From: Tachypleus tridentatus
Taxonomy: Eukaryota > Arthropoda > Merostomata > Xiphosura > Limulidae
Length of the DNA stretch: 64,000 nt
Direction: 5' to 3'
Assembly: GCF_004210375.1 (NCBI RefSeq)
Contig: NC_134828.1
Location: 22,870,400 to 22,934,399 of the forward strand
In this document: one piece after another, positions 14,001 through 27,700 of the stretch
Layout: each line of letters begins with the position of its first letter
How positions within the stretch are numbered: position 1 is the stretch's first letter
Made by a program: the position numbers and the translations under genes
Notes under the pieces: model-generated
The model's database searches: none
What the model was told of the DNA's origin: nothing
The model's input: only the letters and a program-made list of their open reading frames with translations

Positions 14001-17000
14001 CAGCAATGGCTGTATGTTTTGTTTTGTTTTGTTTTTTTAAACTCTTGGGCTACTCTTTTACCAATAAATAGTGGAATTGACAGTCACATTATAACGCCCC
14101 CACTACTGGCAGGGCGAGCATGTTTGGTGCAACCGGGATTCGAACCCGCGACCCTCGGATTACGAGTCGAACGCCTTAACATGATTAGCCATGCCGGGCC
14201 AGTAGCTGTATGAACTAGTACCATATGCAATGGTAGTAAATACTGAATACCCACTCACGACTTCAGCTAAGCATAGGAAACAACAGCAAAAAATCACTAC
14301 CATCGTCTGAGAACGGAAATCTACCATGGTAATTGTCCATTGTTAAAAACTTGCTGAAATCGTCGCAGAATTCCACGAAGAGACAACAAACTTGAGTAAC
14401 GATGAACAATAGCGACTCCAGTAATGACATCTAGCAGGAAAATTGAGAACCAATTAACGCACACAATACGAAAATTACAAATTTTTTTGATGGCGGGAAG
14501 AGGACGGCCGAGAAAAATTTGCAGCGTGACAAAATTAAAAAGGTTTAATTGAGTGCAAACTACTTTCTCAGTATGCTGCAAAATTCCTGTGCAATCCTAT
14601 ACTATAATAGATATCACTTGGAATAATTTTATAGTGGAGTTATCATAAACAGTTGTTTTGAATTTCGCACAAAGCTACTCGAGGGCTATCTGCACTAGCC
14701 GTCCCTAATTTAGCAGTGTAAGACAAGAGGGAAGGCAGCTGGTCATCACCACCCTCCGCCAACTCTTGGGCTACTCATTTACTAACGAATAGTGGGATTG
14801 ACCGTGACTTTATAACGCCACCACGGTTGAAACGGCGAGCATGTTTGGTGTGACGGGGATTCGAACCTGCGACCCTCTGATTACGAGTCGAGTGACTTAA
14901 CCACCAGGCCATGTTAGACCCATAGGTATTTGTAGCTTGAACAAACTGTTAGCAGTAGATCTTCAAGCTTGTTTCCTTACTGTTTTGTGATCCCGGTTTT
15001 TAACTTCTAAATTATAAATTTTTAACTACCTTGTACGTTGGCTTTTTTAGGGCATTGAGCAAGCATATGCCTCGGGCAAGGCAAACCCCACTAAGCGCTT
15101 ATTATAACATTTAACTAGAAGAAAAGCAGCGTTTTCAAATAAAATAAACATGTTTAAAAATCGCTTTAAATAAAGCTTCGTGACTTTTAACGTACAGAAT
15201 TACCTACTGAACAAGGTGGCTTTGTGCTTGAGGTTTAGTGCAAACACGCATCGAGTACATAGGAGCTCATAACATGGTATCTTTTGTGCATTTATAACCA
15301 CATAAATCAACTTTCAATAACAATAATCAACTTTAAATAGGTCACGGACATTTACAGCATATACTATAATATCTGTCTAGGTTTCGGTACGAAAATAATC
15401 ATTCGATTTTGTTTTAGGTTAGAAAAAATCTTACGAACAAATAATAATCAAATTTCGATTTTGTCTAACGACAGTGAAATTACTTTCGTTGCTTATTATT
15501 GTTTTGGTGCTCTCAACTATTGAAAAGTAGGGTTGAGTGTTAATCCACGATGACGAGAAAACTCTATGTAGAGGAGCGAACAACGTTTCGACGATGACCG
15601 AAGAAGGTCGAAACGTTGTTCGCTCCTCTACGGTGAGCTTTCTCTATCTACACCAGCCGTTTTTACATGTATAAAGGGTTGAGTATTGTTTAAGAAAAGT
15701 CTGTTCTTTATAGTTTTTTTTGTTCGAATATTCTGTTAGAGTTTTGAGAAAGTTCCTGTACGATATGGTTCATAATGAACATATAGTGATACAAAAAAAA
15801 AAAAAAAAGAGAAACATATACTGGGTATAGTCTTCAAGTATATTTACTAAAAACCTAAACTTAAACACGCAACTCGCATTTCAGATACATATTTATGTAT
15901 CAGATCCATGACTTGTTTGCCTACCAAGAATACTATTTTTAAAACAAACAAACCTCGTAGTGACAAATATGGATATATGTATGAATTACAATACCAACCA
16001 CCTTATCTTTATATTTAATAAATTATGTTTACATCATTCGTGAATCGACTCAAAACATGGGTAAAGATGCCAGTCATGAGTGACAGCGATAACTGATTTT
16101 TCATGTCGAAAACGCGGCAAAGCTTATCACTGGCGAAAATAAACAAACAAAATTTAAAAGCTTGGCTTTCAATTGAAACGAATCAGTCAATAAACTTCAA
16201 AGAAGGTGAGATAACACGTGCGAGTCGATCGACCCACTGGAACTGTTTAATTATTTGGTAAAGGTGTAGTTTGTTTATTCGACAACGACTGTCCTATAGC
16301 GATATTTGCATACATTGTGGATTTTGGTGAAACTGAAAAGAAAGCCGTCGTACAATTCGAAATAACTTAACGCAAGGCTAAGCGGTAAGATCACAAAATC
16401 TTAAAGTCTGCAGGGCCAGATCTGATTGGCTGTCTCTGTTCGCTGAAGGCAGTAACCGAAGCGGAAAAACCGCTTCTTATTTTTCACGTACACGCATCAG
16501 TATACAAAGTTTCAAGCATGGTTTGATAATATATGGAGACTGACTGGCTGTCTCCATATTAACATCTACCTATTACAACATAAACACGATTAAAAAAAAC
16601 AACACGACAACAAACTTGTCTCCGACATGAAAGTTACCGAAAATACTTTTCTAACATAACTACTTTCGTCAATAGTACAGCGGAACTTTTGTGTTAAACC
16701 TTCAACAAAAGCAAGGAACACAATTATTAAAGAAAACGTTCTGAAGGTCTTTCATACGAGTCTAATCTGACCCGAGTTGTTTTTGTACATGCTCAAGTAC
16801 ATATGAATTGACAAGTACTACAATTAAAAAAAGCTTTAATCGGGTGTTACTTTTCCGATAATCGTTAACACAATGCTACATCACCCACTAGGGTTTTTCG
16901 AAATGTTTACTATTATGGTACTTTTAATTTTTAACAGCATCATGTATTCTTCGCTTTCTAGTAGTTTGTTTGTTTTGAATTTCGCGCATAGCTACACAAG

Positions 17001-20000
17001 GGCTATCTATCTGCGCTAGCCGTCCGTAATTTAGCAGTGTAAGACTAGAGGGAAGGCAGCTAGTCATCACCATCCACCGCCAACTCTTGGGCTACTCTCT
17101 CACCAACGAATAGTGGGATTGACTGTCACCTGATAACGCCTCCACGGCTGAAAGGGCGAGCATATTTGGTGTGACGGAGATTCGAACGTGCAACCTTCAG
17201 ATTACCAGTCCAACGCCTTAACCCACCTGGCCATGCAGGGCCTCTCTAGTAGTTAAAGTTGAAATTTCTTTCATTTCTATACAATACATTGGCCAAGCGT
17301 GTTAAGGCGTGCGACTCGTAATCTGAGGGTCGCGGGTTCACATCCCCATCGCGCCAAGCATGCTCGCCATTTCAGCTGTGGGGGCGTTATAATTTGACAG
17401 TCAATCTCACTATTCGTTGGTAAAAGTGTAGCCCAAGAGTTGGCGGTGGGGGGTGATGACTAGCTGCTTTCCCTCTAATCTTACACTGCTAAATTAGGGA
17501 CGGCTAGCGCAGAGAGCCCTCGAGTAGCTTTGTGCGAAATTAAAAAACAACAATTTTTCATACGTTTTCATCACTGAAAGCGTTCAAGTCCGAAGTGATG
17601 CACATTGACGTGAAGAGCATTAAAAGTGCACGAGCGTAGTTATAAAAGAAACATTTTTTAAACATTGTACAAAGTTATTTTTAAGGGTGGGAAAAGAGGG
17701 TGTCAGAGAAAACTATGGGTTGTCTCTCGTACATATCGCGTTAAAAAAAATTCATAATTCCTATGCAGTTGATCTTATAACCGCTTCTGAAATCTAAAAC
17801 TAAACTTTTTGTGTATTATCACTTGTGTCTTTTTTACACCTTTGTACAGTCCTATAAGATCATATGTTCCATTTATTTTTAAAACTGACAATTTTCTGCC
17901 CTATTTGCTCGCAACAAACAAGGTGTTAAATCAGATGTATTTTTCTTAATACAGGGTGTTCGGAAAGTCACTGCGCAGTTTTGTCTGTTAATAAATATAC
18001 AAGTGCACAGTGACGTTTTAACACCCTTTAGTTGATAATGTTTTATGTATGACAGAGAAAAAAAACTAAATTTTTGGACTTAAAGTAGGAACTTGAGCCA
18101 ACCCACCCATCCACCCCCTCCTCACCTTACTAAACAGTAAATTTATGCACATAAGTCGAATCTACATAATGTAACTAACCGACAGCTTACGTAATACTTG
18201 AAATGTTATAATTTCACATTAATTACGTTTTTCCTTGTTAGGTTGAAACAAAACTGTCATTTCTCAATGGTATAAATAACGAATAGTAAAAACGCAGGGG
18301 TGTAGTTTTTTTTACACTCGATGGGGGGATGATTTTTGCAAGCACTTATGTGAACTGTTCAATTTGCAAATTGGTAATCTCTAATTACGTGAACCTGAAA
18401 GCTGTAGACATGCAGTCACAGAGTAATCTTATTGCCACGATACTTGCATGTATACTTAGGCCTACTGATTGATACTTAACGAACTATCGCTTAGATCGAA
18501 AAGATTAGAAGCACGCCTATATTAAAGATGTACATTTCGGCTACTGAAAAAGCCTACATCTAGGCCTAATTATGTAATTCGATTGGTACGAACACGAGAA
18601 TCACAAGAACAAACACACAATTTGTAGGCCTATGATGCAATAAAAGAATTCAACAGACCAAACTGTAGGGGGAGTGTATACCCCCATCCGCACAGGATCT
18701 ACGCCCCTGGTAAAACGTATACTGTATGAAATTAATTACCGTGTTTCTCCGATAATAAGACCTAGTGAGATTTTTTGGGATAGTTTTAATTTAAGCCCTA
18801 CCCTTAAAATAAGCCCTAGTTAAGATTGGCAGGAAGAGGAAAGAAATAAAAAATAATAATTTATTAATTAGTTTAATAGTTAGTTAATTAGTTTGTTTAA
18901 GTATTAATCAGTTAGTTTAATAGTTTACTAATAGTTTAGTTTAAATGGTTAGTTTAATAGTTTTACTTTGTAACTTCATTTTTTTAATATATCAAAATAA
19001 GACATCCCCCGAAAATAAGCCCTAGTGTCATATTTTGGAGTGAAAATTAATATAAGCCCTGTCTTATTTTCGGAGAAACACGGTATTGTTTATTTTAACG
19101 GCGGGGAAGTGGAAGATAGTATCAACACCCACAGTCAAATCTCAGCCACTACCAACACACTAATACCTTTCTCAGGACAGGGGTAAGATGGGAGATACAA
19201 TCTATGAATAAAACGTTAATTAAGGACAAGAAACTGACATTTCTATTTAGTTAAATATTGATTTAAAATGTAGACATACTCTTCTTGATATGTTCGTCCA
19301 TTCTGTAATTAAACTAGTGGAACAAACAGTAGGTTTTGAACACTGTAATTCCTGAGTTTCTAAATCATAATTATAGATCGCTTTCGTTGTGCACGAAGAT
19401 TTGCGACAAACACAGTCGTGTTTTTCGTAAAGCCATGTATACTGTGTCCACCATGGGGAATCGAACTCCTAACTTTAGCGTTGTAAATCCGCAGACGTAC
19501 CGCTTTCTCATATCAGTTCGTCTATCTACTGAAAACCGGACTGATAAAATGTTGCAAAGTAACAAAAACTAAATATGACTCTGTTTGATAAAATGTGGCT
19601 AAACTACAAACTTTTTTAAAAATTGGTTACTCACGTTAGATTTAATCACATTACATTAATATTAAATCTAATAAAAATATTAGAAAATTAATGCATGCCC
19701 CCCGTTAATACATTAGTACCACAAATACCGTTTTCTCCTATTGAAAATGGGAATGACAAAAAAGTGCCTGTAACATTTTTTTTTCTCCTTTGTGTGCTTC
19801 AAAATTTCGCTTTATGGGTTCAAACACCAGGCAATATTCCACCTTTTTATATTCTTTTTTTCTTTTCCACTTATCTTAGTTTCAACTCTGGTGCCATGGT
19901 CCACTGCTCCTTCACTCAAGACAAAGAACGAAAAGAAAAAAACAAACCAGTCCGTAATAAAAGTATAATCCACTAATAAGAAATAAACCGCTTAGCAAAG

Positions 20001-23000
20001 CCCCATACCTAATGAGAGGGCAGTGTACTGTGTGTGCACGCGGTAAACAAGCAACAGAAGGCCGCCTCATCTCACCTTCCAGACCCGAGGGTAAAGAAAC
20101 GAGCCGGTTTTATGTTGCGTCCTGTCTTCAGGCCAGCTTATTACGGACCCTCATATTTGGTGAGGGTACACATTAAAAGAATGAAACATCCACACCAAAG
20201 GGGGGTGAAGTTTCTGAGTGAGTGTGGGAAGTGGAAGTAAACATTAAAAAGTATACATTGATTTCAATGATTTTGTAATGTATCACACCAATACCGATGA
20301 AGAAGGGGGGGGGAGGTTACACATGGCAGTTCTTTATTATGGTACGTATTTAAAAGTGTATATCCTGTGAAACTCATGTTCAGAATTTTACCGCTTGAAA
20401 AAAAAAATTAAAAAGGGCCATCTAACGCCAATGCAACAAAATTTTCAACAAAGTGTTAAAACTGTTTTAATTTTTAAAAGAACGTAGAAGTGTTTACATA
20501 CAAACAATATACCTAGCGCGATACAACATCAAAACTTTATTTATGGGATACTTAAAGGGAGCATATGAATGTTGAAAATACAGTAACTTTGTAATTAAAC
20601 GTACCACAACAAAAGCTATAAAATAACATCAGAACACAAAGTTATGTTGTACATAAATCAGTTTCACTTTAACTATCGTTGGTAAATATCACTTTTTGTT
20701 ATTTATGCCTAACAATGTTTGTTTTTGAAATTCGCGCAAAGCTACACGACGGCTATCTGCGCTAGCCGTCCCTAAATTAGCAGTGTAAGACTGGAGAAAA
20801 GGCAGCTAGACATCACCACCCACCGCCAATTCTCTTGCTGGGCTACTCTTTTACCAACGAACAGTGGGATTGATTGGGACATTATAACGCCCCAACGGCT
20901 CAAAGGGCGAGCATGTTTGGTGTGACAGGGATTGGAACCCGCGACCCTCGGATTACGAGTGGAAAGCCTTAAACAACTGGCCATGCCGGGCCACCTGACA
21001 ATGTAACGACTATGTGACAGCGTGCAGAAGAAGGCTTAGAGATCTCAATTCACATTGGAGAAATTTGAAAAAGTAAAATAACATTAGAATACAGTCTGCA
21101 TACGACATAATATTGTAGAAGTAATAAAAATTATGTTGTGTTGAAGAACAGAAACAAAAGAAAGGTTGAATACACAAAACCGTACAAAAATCCATACATG
21201 AATGTTTCCAAAAAAACTAATTGTTGAATTTTCTTCATATGTATGAATTACGGTTTGAATAAAAGCACTAAACAGAATGGCTAATTCCCACAGATTGTAA
21301 CTTTGTCTCAGTGTGTATTTCTGTATTCATCCCTAACTTTTCAGTCTTAACTTTTCAAATGTTTTTGTTTCTTCTCTTCTTTTAAACACCGCCATTGAAT
21401 GGCAGTTGCTCCGGTTACAGCAGTTTTATCTTGACTTGATGAGTTGTCTTGACGGACATCATAAGTTGGTGAAACACTACACTGCTTCTGGTCTCTCCAT
21501 GTTGAAATGCAACATTTTGTTGGCGTGTATATTATCGCAACAACTTAAAATAACTGGTAAGCTAGCTAGCCCTACTGACGTTAGAAACTGAATAAGCAAC
21601 AGAACGTTTGACTGTTAGGTTACTCGCTGGGTTTCTAACTTGCGATGGTTTTCAGCTTAATAGCTTCTACAAATCTCGAAAATCTCGGTTAGGTGCTTAT
21701 AGGAGTCTCTTATATTGTTATAAGAGAGATTTGTGACTCTGATGACCAATATAAAATAATCTGAATTTGTCTTTTTTTTTTTCTCCGTCTGTTCTTATAT
21801 ACTCAGGACTACTCCGTTTCTGTTCTTATAATTTATACTTTTTAACTATACGATTTTATATACTTCTTGCCACTAGTTACACTGCGAACAATCAGTTTTA
21901 AATTAAACTCCCAAGTGTTTAGTCATACATTTCATGATAAACAGGCCCGACATAGCCAGGTGAATACGGCACTCGACTCGTAATCCGACGGTCGCAGGTT
22001 CGAATCACCGTCACACCAAACGTGCTCGCCCTTTCAGCCGTGGGGACGTTATAAAGTTACGGTCAATCCCACTATTCGTTGGTAAAAGAGTAGCCCAAGA
22101 GTTGGCGGTGGGTGGCGATGACTAGCTGCCTTCCATCTAGTCTTACACTGCTAAATTATGGACGGCTAGCGCAGATAGCCCTCGAGTAGCTTCGCGCGAA
22201 ATTAAAAAAACAACAACAAACAAACAAACAAAAACAGTCGAACTTCTTTGCGGATAGCTTGCTATCTTAGAAAGCCTGTCCTTCGTCAATTATTCTCTAA
22301 CTAATAAGTTAAAACGTAAAGTGACTTGAAAACTTTAAATTTTAAGATAGTAATTTCTTTTTAGGTATATTATGGTAGGTTAAGTATAGAAATAAGAAAC
22401 GAAGATTGTTGTTATTGGTTGTTTTTTTTGACACACTGAAAAATATTTTAAAAAATTTTTAACTAACAGTTACCGTCATCAGCCGCTAGTCGGCTCACGT
22501 CATTAATAATCTAAAAAAATATATATTTTTATTGTAACAAAAAAAAATCGTTTCTTTTACTTATCTATATAAACACGAAACCACTGTGATAACACGAGCC
22601 GATTGCGATGTTTTTACACAAAACACATGCCCAATATACACCGAGTAGGCCTTATTTTGATCGCTTGGCTGTTACTAGGGGGCTTGCTGATAAAACTTTT
22701 ATGGGAGCAATTTCCTCAATATAGAAGTATACTGCTTATTACTACCCTATGTTTTTAAAAGCGGTCTTTGGTTCTTAGAATGAACGAACGCTTTGAGAAT
22801 CTGGCAATAAAACTAAAGCCAAAGGCCTTTATCTAGAGGTGGGGTTGTTTGAAGCAGCCGTTCCCAGTTTAAGTACAGTTAGCACGTACACTAGCTTGGT
22901 TACCAGATGGCTTCAACATTACACAAAGGTACCGATTCTGTTAAGGGGTTGTTGCTTAATTTATTTTACGGAGAAATAATTATATCTGATTCTTCGAATA

Positions 23001-24753
23001 GCGCACAGATTTCGTGATTATCAAATGTTTATAAAGTAACGTAAACTATTTTCGAACATAGTACGAAATATTAACGAAACAAATAAACATGACTACCCTT
23101 AGTTGGTTAGTTTTACGAAGTTGGCTCTTTAGATTTTACAGATTAAAACTAGCTTAGGTGCCAGATGCCATCAGCAACGAATGGAACCAGTTTGTGATTA
23201 AGGGCTATTTTTTTAATTCTATTTTAAAAAAACAAATTCAAACACGTGAATGTTTCACTCTATATTAATTATATGGTCTATATCGGCTTTACACACATAC
23301 AAATGTACACAATTAAATAACCATGTGGGTTCCATAAATTTGTTGGTTCCAGTAACAAATAAACCGAGGTAAACAAAAATACTAGCAACGTCACAGTTAA
23401 TTTCACTCACAAATATTGATGCTTCTTACGTACTTAACAGATCCGCCATGGCCAGGTGGGTTGACGCGTTCGACCCGTAATCTGAGGGTCGCAGGTTCGC
23501 ATCCCGGTCGCGCCAAACATGCTCGCTCTTTCAGCCGTGGGGGCGTTATAAGATGCGGTCAGTCCCACTATTCGTTGGTAAAAGAGTAGCACAAGAGAGT
23601 TGGCGGTGGGTGCTGATGACTAGCTGCCTTCCCTCTAGTCTTACACTGCTAAATTAGGGACGGCTAGCGAAGATTGCCCTCGTGTAGCTTTGCGCGAAAA
23701 TTCAAAAAAACAAACAAAGAAACAAACGTACTTAACACACAAATTTGAATAATTTATCCCAAAGTCCTTTACACTAGTGTTGTAACAGAACAACAAACCA
23801 TTCCTGCAGTACACGGTCCTTGCTAGCCGTAAACAATATCAAAACAGGCTGATATTTTGAGAGTCAGTTCATCTCTTAAAACACAGTTCTTCATCATTCG
23901 AATTTAAAAAAAAAGTATATTAAAGAAATTTTTTTCCTAGTTATTCATTCACTTTATAATCCATGGCCAGGTGGTTAATCTGATGGTCGCAGGTTCGCAT
24001 CCCCGTCACACCAAACATGTTCGCCCTTTCAGCTGTGGGGGCATTATAATGTCACATTCAATCCCACTATTCGTTGGTAGAAGAGTACACCAAGAGTTAG
24101 CGGTGGGTGGTGATGACTAGCTGCCTTCCCTCTAGTCTTACACCGCTAAATTAGGGCCCCCTCGCGTTGCTTTGCATGAAATTCGAAACAAACAAAACTT
24201 TATTATCACTGTGCAGTTTCCTAGTCTTCCCATGATTGACTGCTACATTATGAATATCTTCAGGTCTTTTCAAATTCCATATACTTAAAAAGAACGACTA
24301 AAAAATACACTGTTAATTACATACTTTCAGTACAGGTGATTAATATTTAGTTTTAAATACAAATACACAACATGAAAAAAAAACATATAAGTTACTAAGT
24401 TAACTACATAAATGTTTATGTATAAAAAAAACATAACTTCACTTTAAGATATTTTAGTAAACAGAAATTCTGTTCTCAATCCTATATTTTTTGAAACAAA
24501 TTAATTCATTAAGTTGGATATTTTTTCAGCTTTAAAGTTTTGTAATATCACTAGTTATTCCTCAGTGGAAACATATCCAATTAAAGAAAAGGTTAAATGA
24601 ACACAACACAGTTTAACACACTTATGTGTTTTGGTAATTCATTTTATAGATAGGTACACTATTCTTTTAGGAATAAGCTTCACAAAATGTGGTACTTTAA
24701 CTTCTTAAGAACAAATCTGATTAATAATTTTTTTTAAATAATTAAACATCTAT

Positions 24754-24784
<31 letters not shown>

Positions 24785-27700
24785 ATTAGTTTACTTACTT
24801 GTTTAATATTCTTTGTAAGATTGGTTTCTGTGTCCATAAAAGGAAGAGAGTCAAAAACAGCCTTAAAAATGAAGAAGTTGAAATTACTCATGGAGTAATT
24901 ACATGAATCAACTATAATAAACCAAATATCTCATAACAATGTAGCTTAGTTAATATAAGTAGAAACCTTAGTTCAAAACTTTTAGTTTATTAAACAAAAT
25001 TATTTAACTTTTCTTTAATTTCATTGTTCATGGACTTACATTGTATCTCTTTCTTCATGACTACAAATAACCAGGAAATAAAACATTCTGTAACCATCCA
25101 AGTAAGGAAAAAGCTTTTCAACAAAAGGAATGACTAACAGACCCACAGTTTAGTAGAATGCTAACAGACAAAAACAGTATAAATTAAACCAATTACATAT
25201 ATACGTTGCTATACATTAATCCTAAACTGTGCTATTATGTAGGAATAATGCAAATATCATCTTATCTCATTTTCATTGTTTTTGAAAGATCGGTATTAGC
25301 CATCCACACATTTACCTTTTTTCATATACGTTTTTTTTATACACGATGTTTCAATAAACATAAGAAAATTGTTATTTACAACCAAGTTCTACATACAATG
25401 AGGTTTTAATTGTAATATTTATTATCTATTATTGTCTAGTAATCCTTGCTTCACCCTGTACTTGACTTTTTTTTAAAGAAAAATAAAACTTCTGCAAGAA
25501 AACTAACTTCAAGGGATAATGATAACATTATTTACACTAGAATTATGATTTTTTAAAATTACTATTAGTTATTAATAATATTAATAAAAGTGGATTCACT
25601 GAGATCATTGTTTTGGTTTTTAAATTATCATATAATAAAAAAGAACAACATATTTACAGACATTCCCAGAACTTGTGACTTTGTCATTATATAGATATTG
25701 TTATAAAAAGGAACACTATATAGAATTGTAAAGTTTTAATGAACAATTTGAGCCATCTCTACATAGACAGTGCTGCTACCTGTCTGATATCTATTTATGC
25801 TGTAAAATGAATACCACACTAGAGATTTTAGCATTTTAAATAAACATGATTATTGCATGTCATCTTCTGTTATGTAAGATGGAAACCCACACAGTTTTTG
25901 TGTATGTGTCCAATATTAAACAAGCAGAATCAGACTCCTGTCAAAACCTTGTTGTGTCTTGTGTTGTAAATTGAACTCGCAATGTTATACGAACATTAAG
26001 AATTAAACATGTTTGAAAAGCGTGGAACTGGTAGACTGTTATTCCACTGTAAAAAGTGTTAGTTATTACGATGATTATTAGTCAAATTTGATGTCCTGTA
26101 AATATTTTTGGCTGCTTTCTATAATTGTTATGTAAAACTCTTCAATTTGAAGAATAATACTTCAAGGTATAAATATTTCTTGTAAACTTAACAAAATAAG
26201 AAAAGCAAGAAAAAATAACCCAAAACAACTGGTAAAATTTTCTATACAGTAATTTAGTGCTTACTAGCTGAATCAGTTTTATAACATCTACAATTTTATT
26301 ATGTTGGATGTGTAATACTACAAATATAAAGCCATTTGTAACCATATACATCTTTTGTATAGTGGATATAAAAAGACTATGTTTTTGTTTAAAATAACTT
26401 ATACTTTTTATTAAATATCTTAAAAACTGTATCAGAAGTTTCTTCACATTACCTTCCAGTTTTCTATACCAAAACATATTTAAAATCTACTAAAACAAAT
26501 GTCAACCCTTCGGTGTCAAATAATGGAGTAATATATACCTTATCCATACAATCAGTTCAAGTTTCTAGACTTCTATAACACAAGCTAAAATGTAACTCCA
26601 GAAACTGTGTATTGTGTAAAAGAATAACATTAATTCAACGGCTGTACAAATAAGTTTAAGAAAAACAGTTCACAGTCACAACTGATTATCCATACTTATC
26701 CAAGAAACTATGTAACAATCATGTTCATACACCCATAAATGTCTCTTTCCAAATTTATGAAAAAAAACTGGCAGAAAGCCAGCCATTTAATCCATAAAGT
26801 GTAATAAGCAATGTGGCCTTCATATGAATATGTAAGTTTCCTTTTAAATGTAAATGATATGGTAACAAATGTATAGATGTAAAAAAGACAGTTTATTTTT
26901 CCCACTGAAATGATCTGCCTACTCTAACTATACTTCTTGTACTTAAAACTTTGTTAAAAACTCATCCAAACTGTACATCTCTTACCAAACCATAACTAAG
27001 AGTAACCAACCAAGTGAACATAGAGTTTTAAAAATAAACTTGTCTAGACTTTTCAAGGTCTTAGTTGTCACAACTGAAAAGTATATTGTTATTTACAATA
27101 TTAATTCTTTAATAAATAAGTCCACTAACATGTTTAAGTTTTTCAACCCTTTAATCAATTGGAACACCTGAATGTTATTACCACCAAATCCTTAAGTGTA
27201 AAGATAACAAATTTGTATACTTAGCTTCCTAATCCATGTGTTTTAAAATCAAGAATGCCTTTAATGTCTTCTTGTACACTTTCTAAAGTCAGTTGAAATT
27301 ATTTATGGTGTAAAAAGGCCAAGATTAAACACATTCCATTAAAAAAATTATGAAGCAAGAATGAATAATTTTTTCTCACAAGAACTAGATTGCATTACAA
27401 CACTTGGTGTGTTTGCTTTATTCATTGTGGTTAAACACTACAAACATTCTATATGAACTTTGTACTTCATTTTGCATAGTTGTTATTCACAATAATAAAT
27501 ATTTATCATTTATTACTATTAATATATGACAATTATGAATATATTTGGTTCAGTGTCTGACTGCAATAAGGTGAACAGCTGAGAATGATAGCATACATTT
27601 AATAGGTCAGAAATACAATAAATTTAATTATTCATGAAGGTCATTTTATTTATTACAAAAATCATTTCTGTGACACTTACTTCTTTGAATGGCATTACAG

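Larger units (their letters stand above)
10114..24798 (-). other. CACHD1 intron 2 (14.7 kb), repeat-rich
   Basis: The longest intron in the window. It contains most of the SINEs left of 24 kb, three hairpin elements, mariner and hAT MITEs and a CpG-richer patch at 11.4-11.8 kb. Between listed elements it is unremarkable AT-rich DNA; stretches at 15.7-16.9, 19.1-20.7 and 22.3-23.4 kb show no feature I can name beyond a 7-bp GAAGCGG/CCGCTTC hairpin near 16,457. Confidence 0.7.

Noticed and set aside
19695-20240. Two adjacent forward frames (93 and 68 residues) in a GC-richer patch
   Set aside because: Low-complexity phenylalanine/lysine runs, no recognisable motif and no splice context linking them to a gene.
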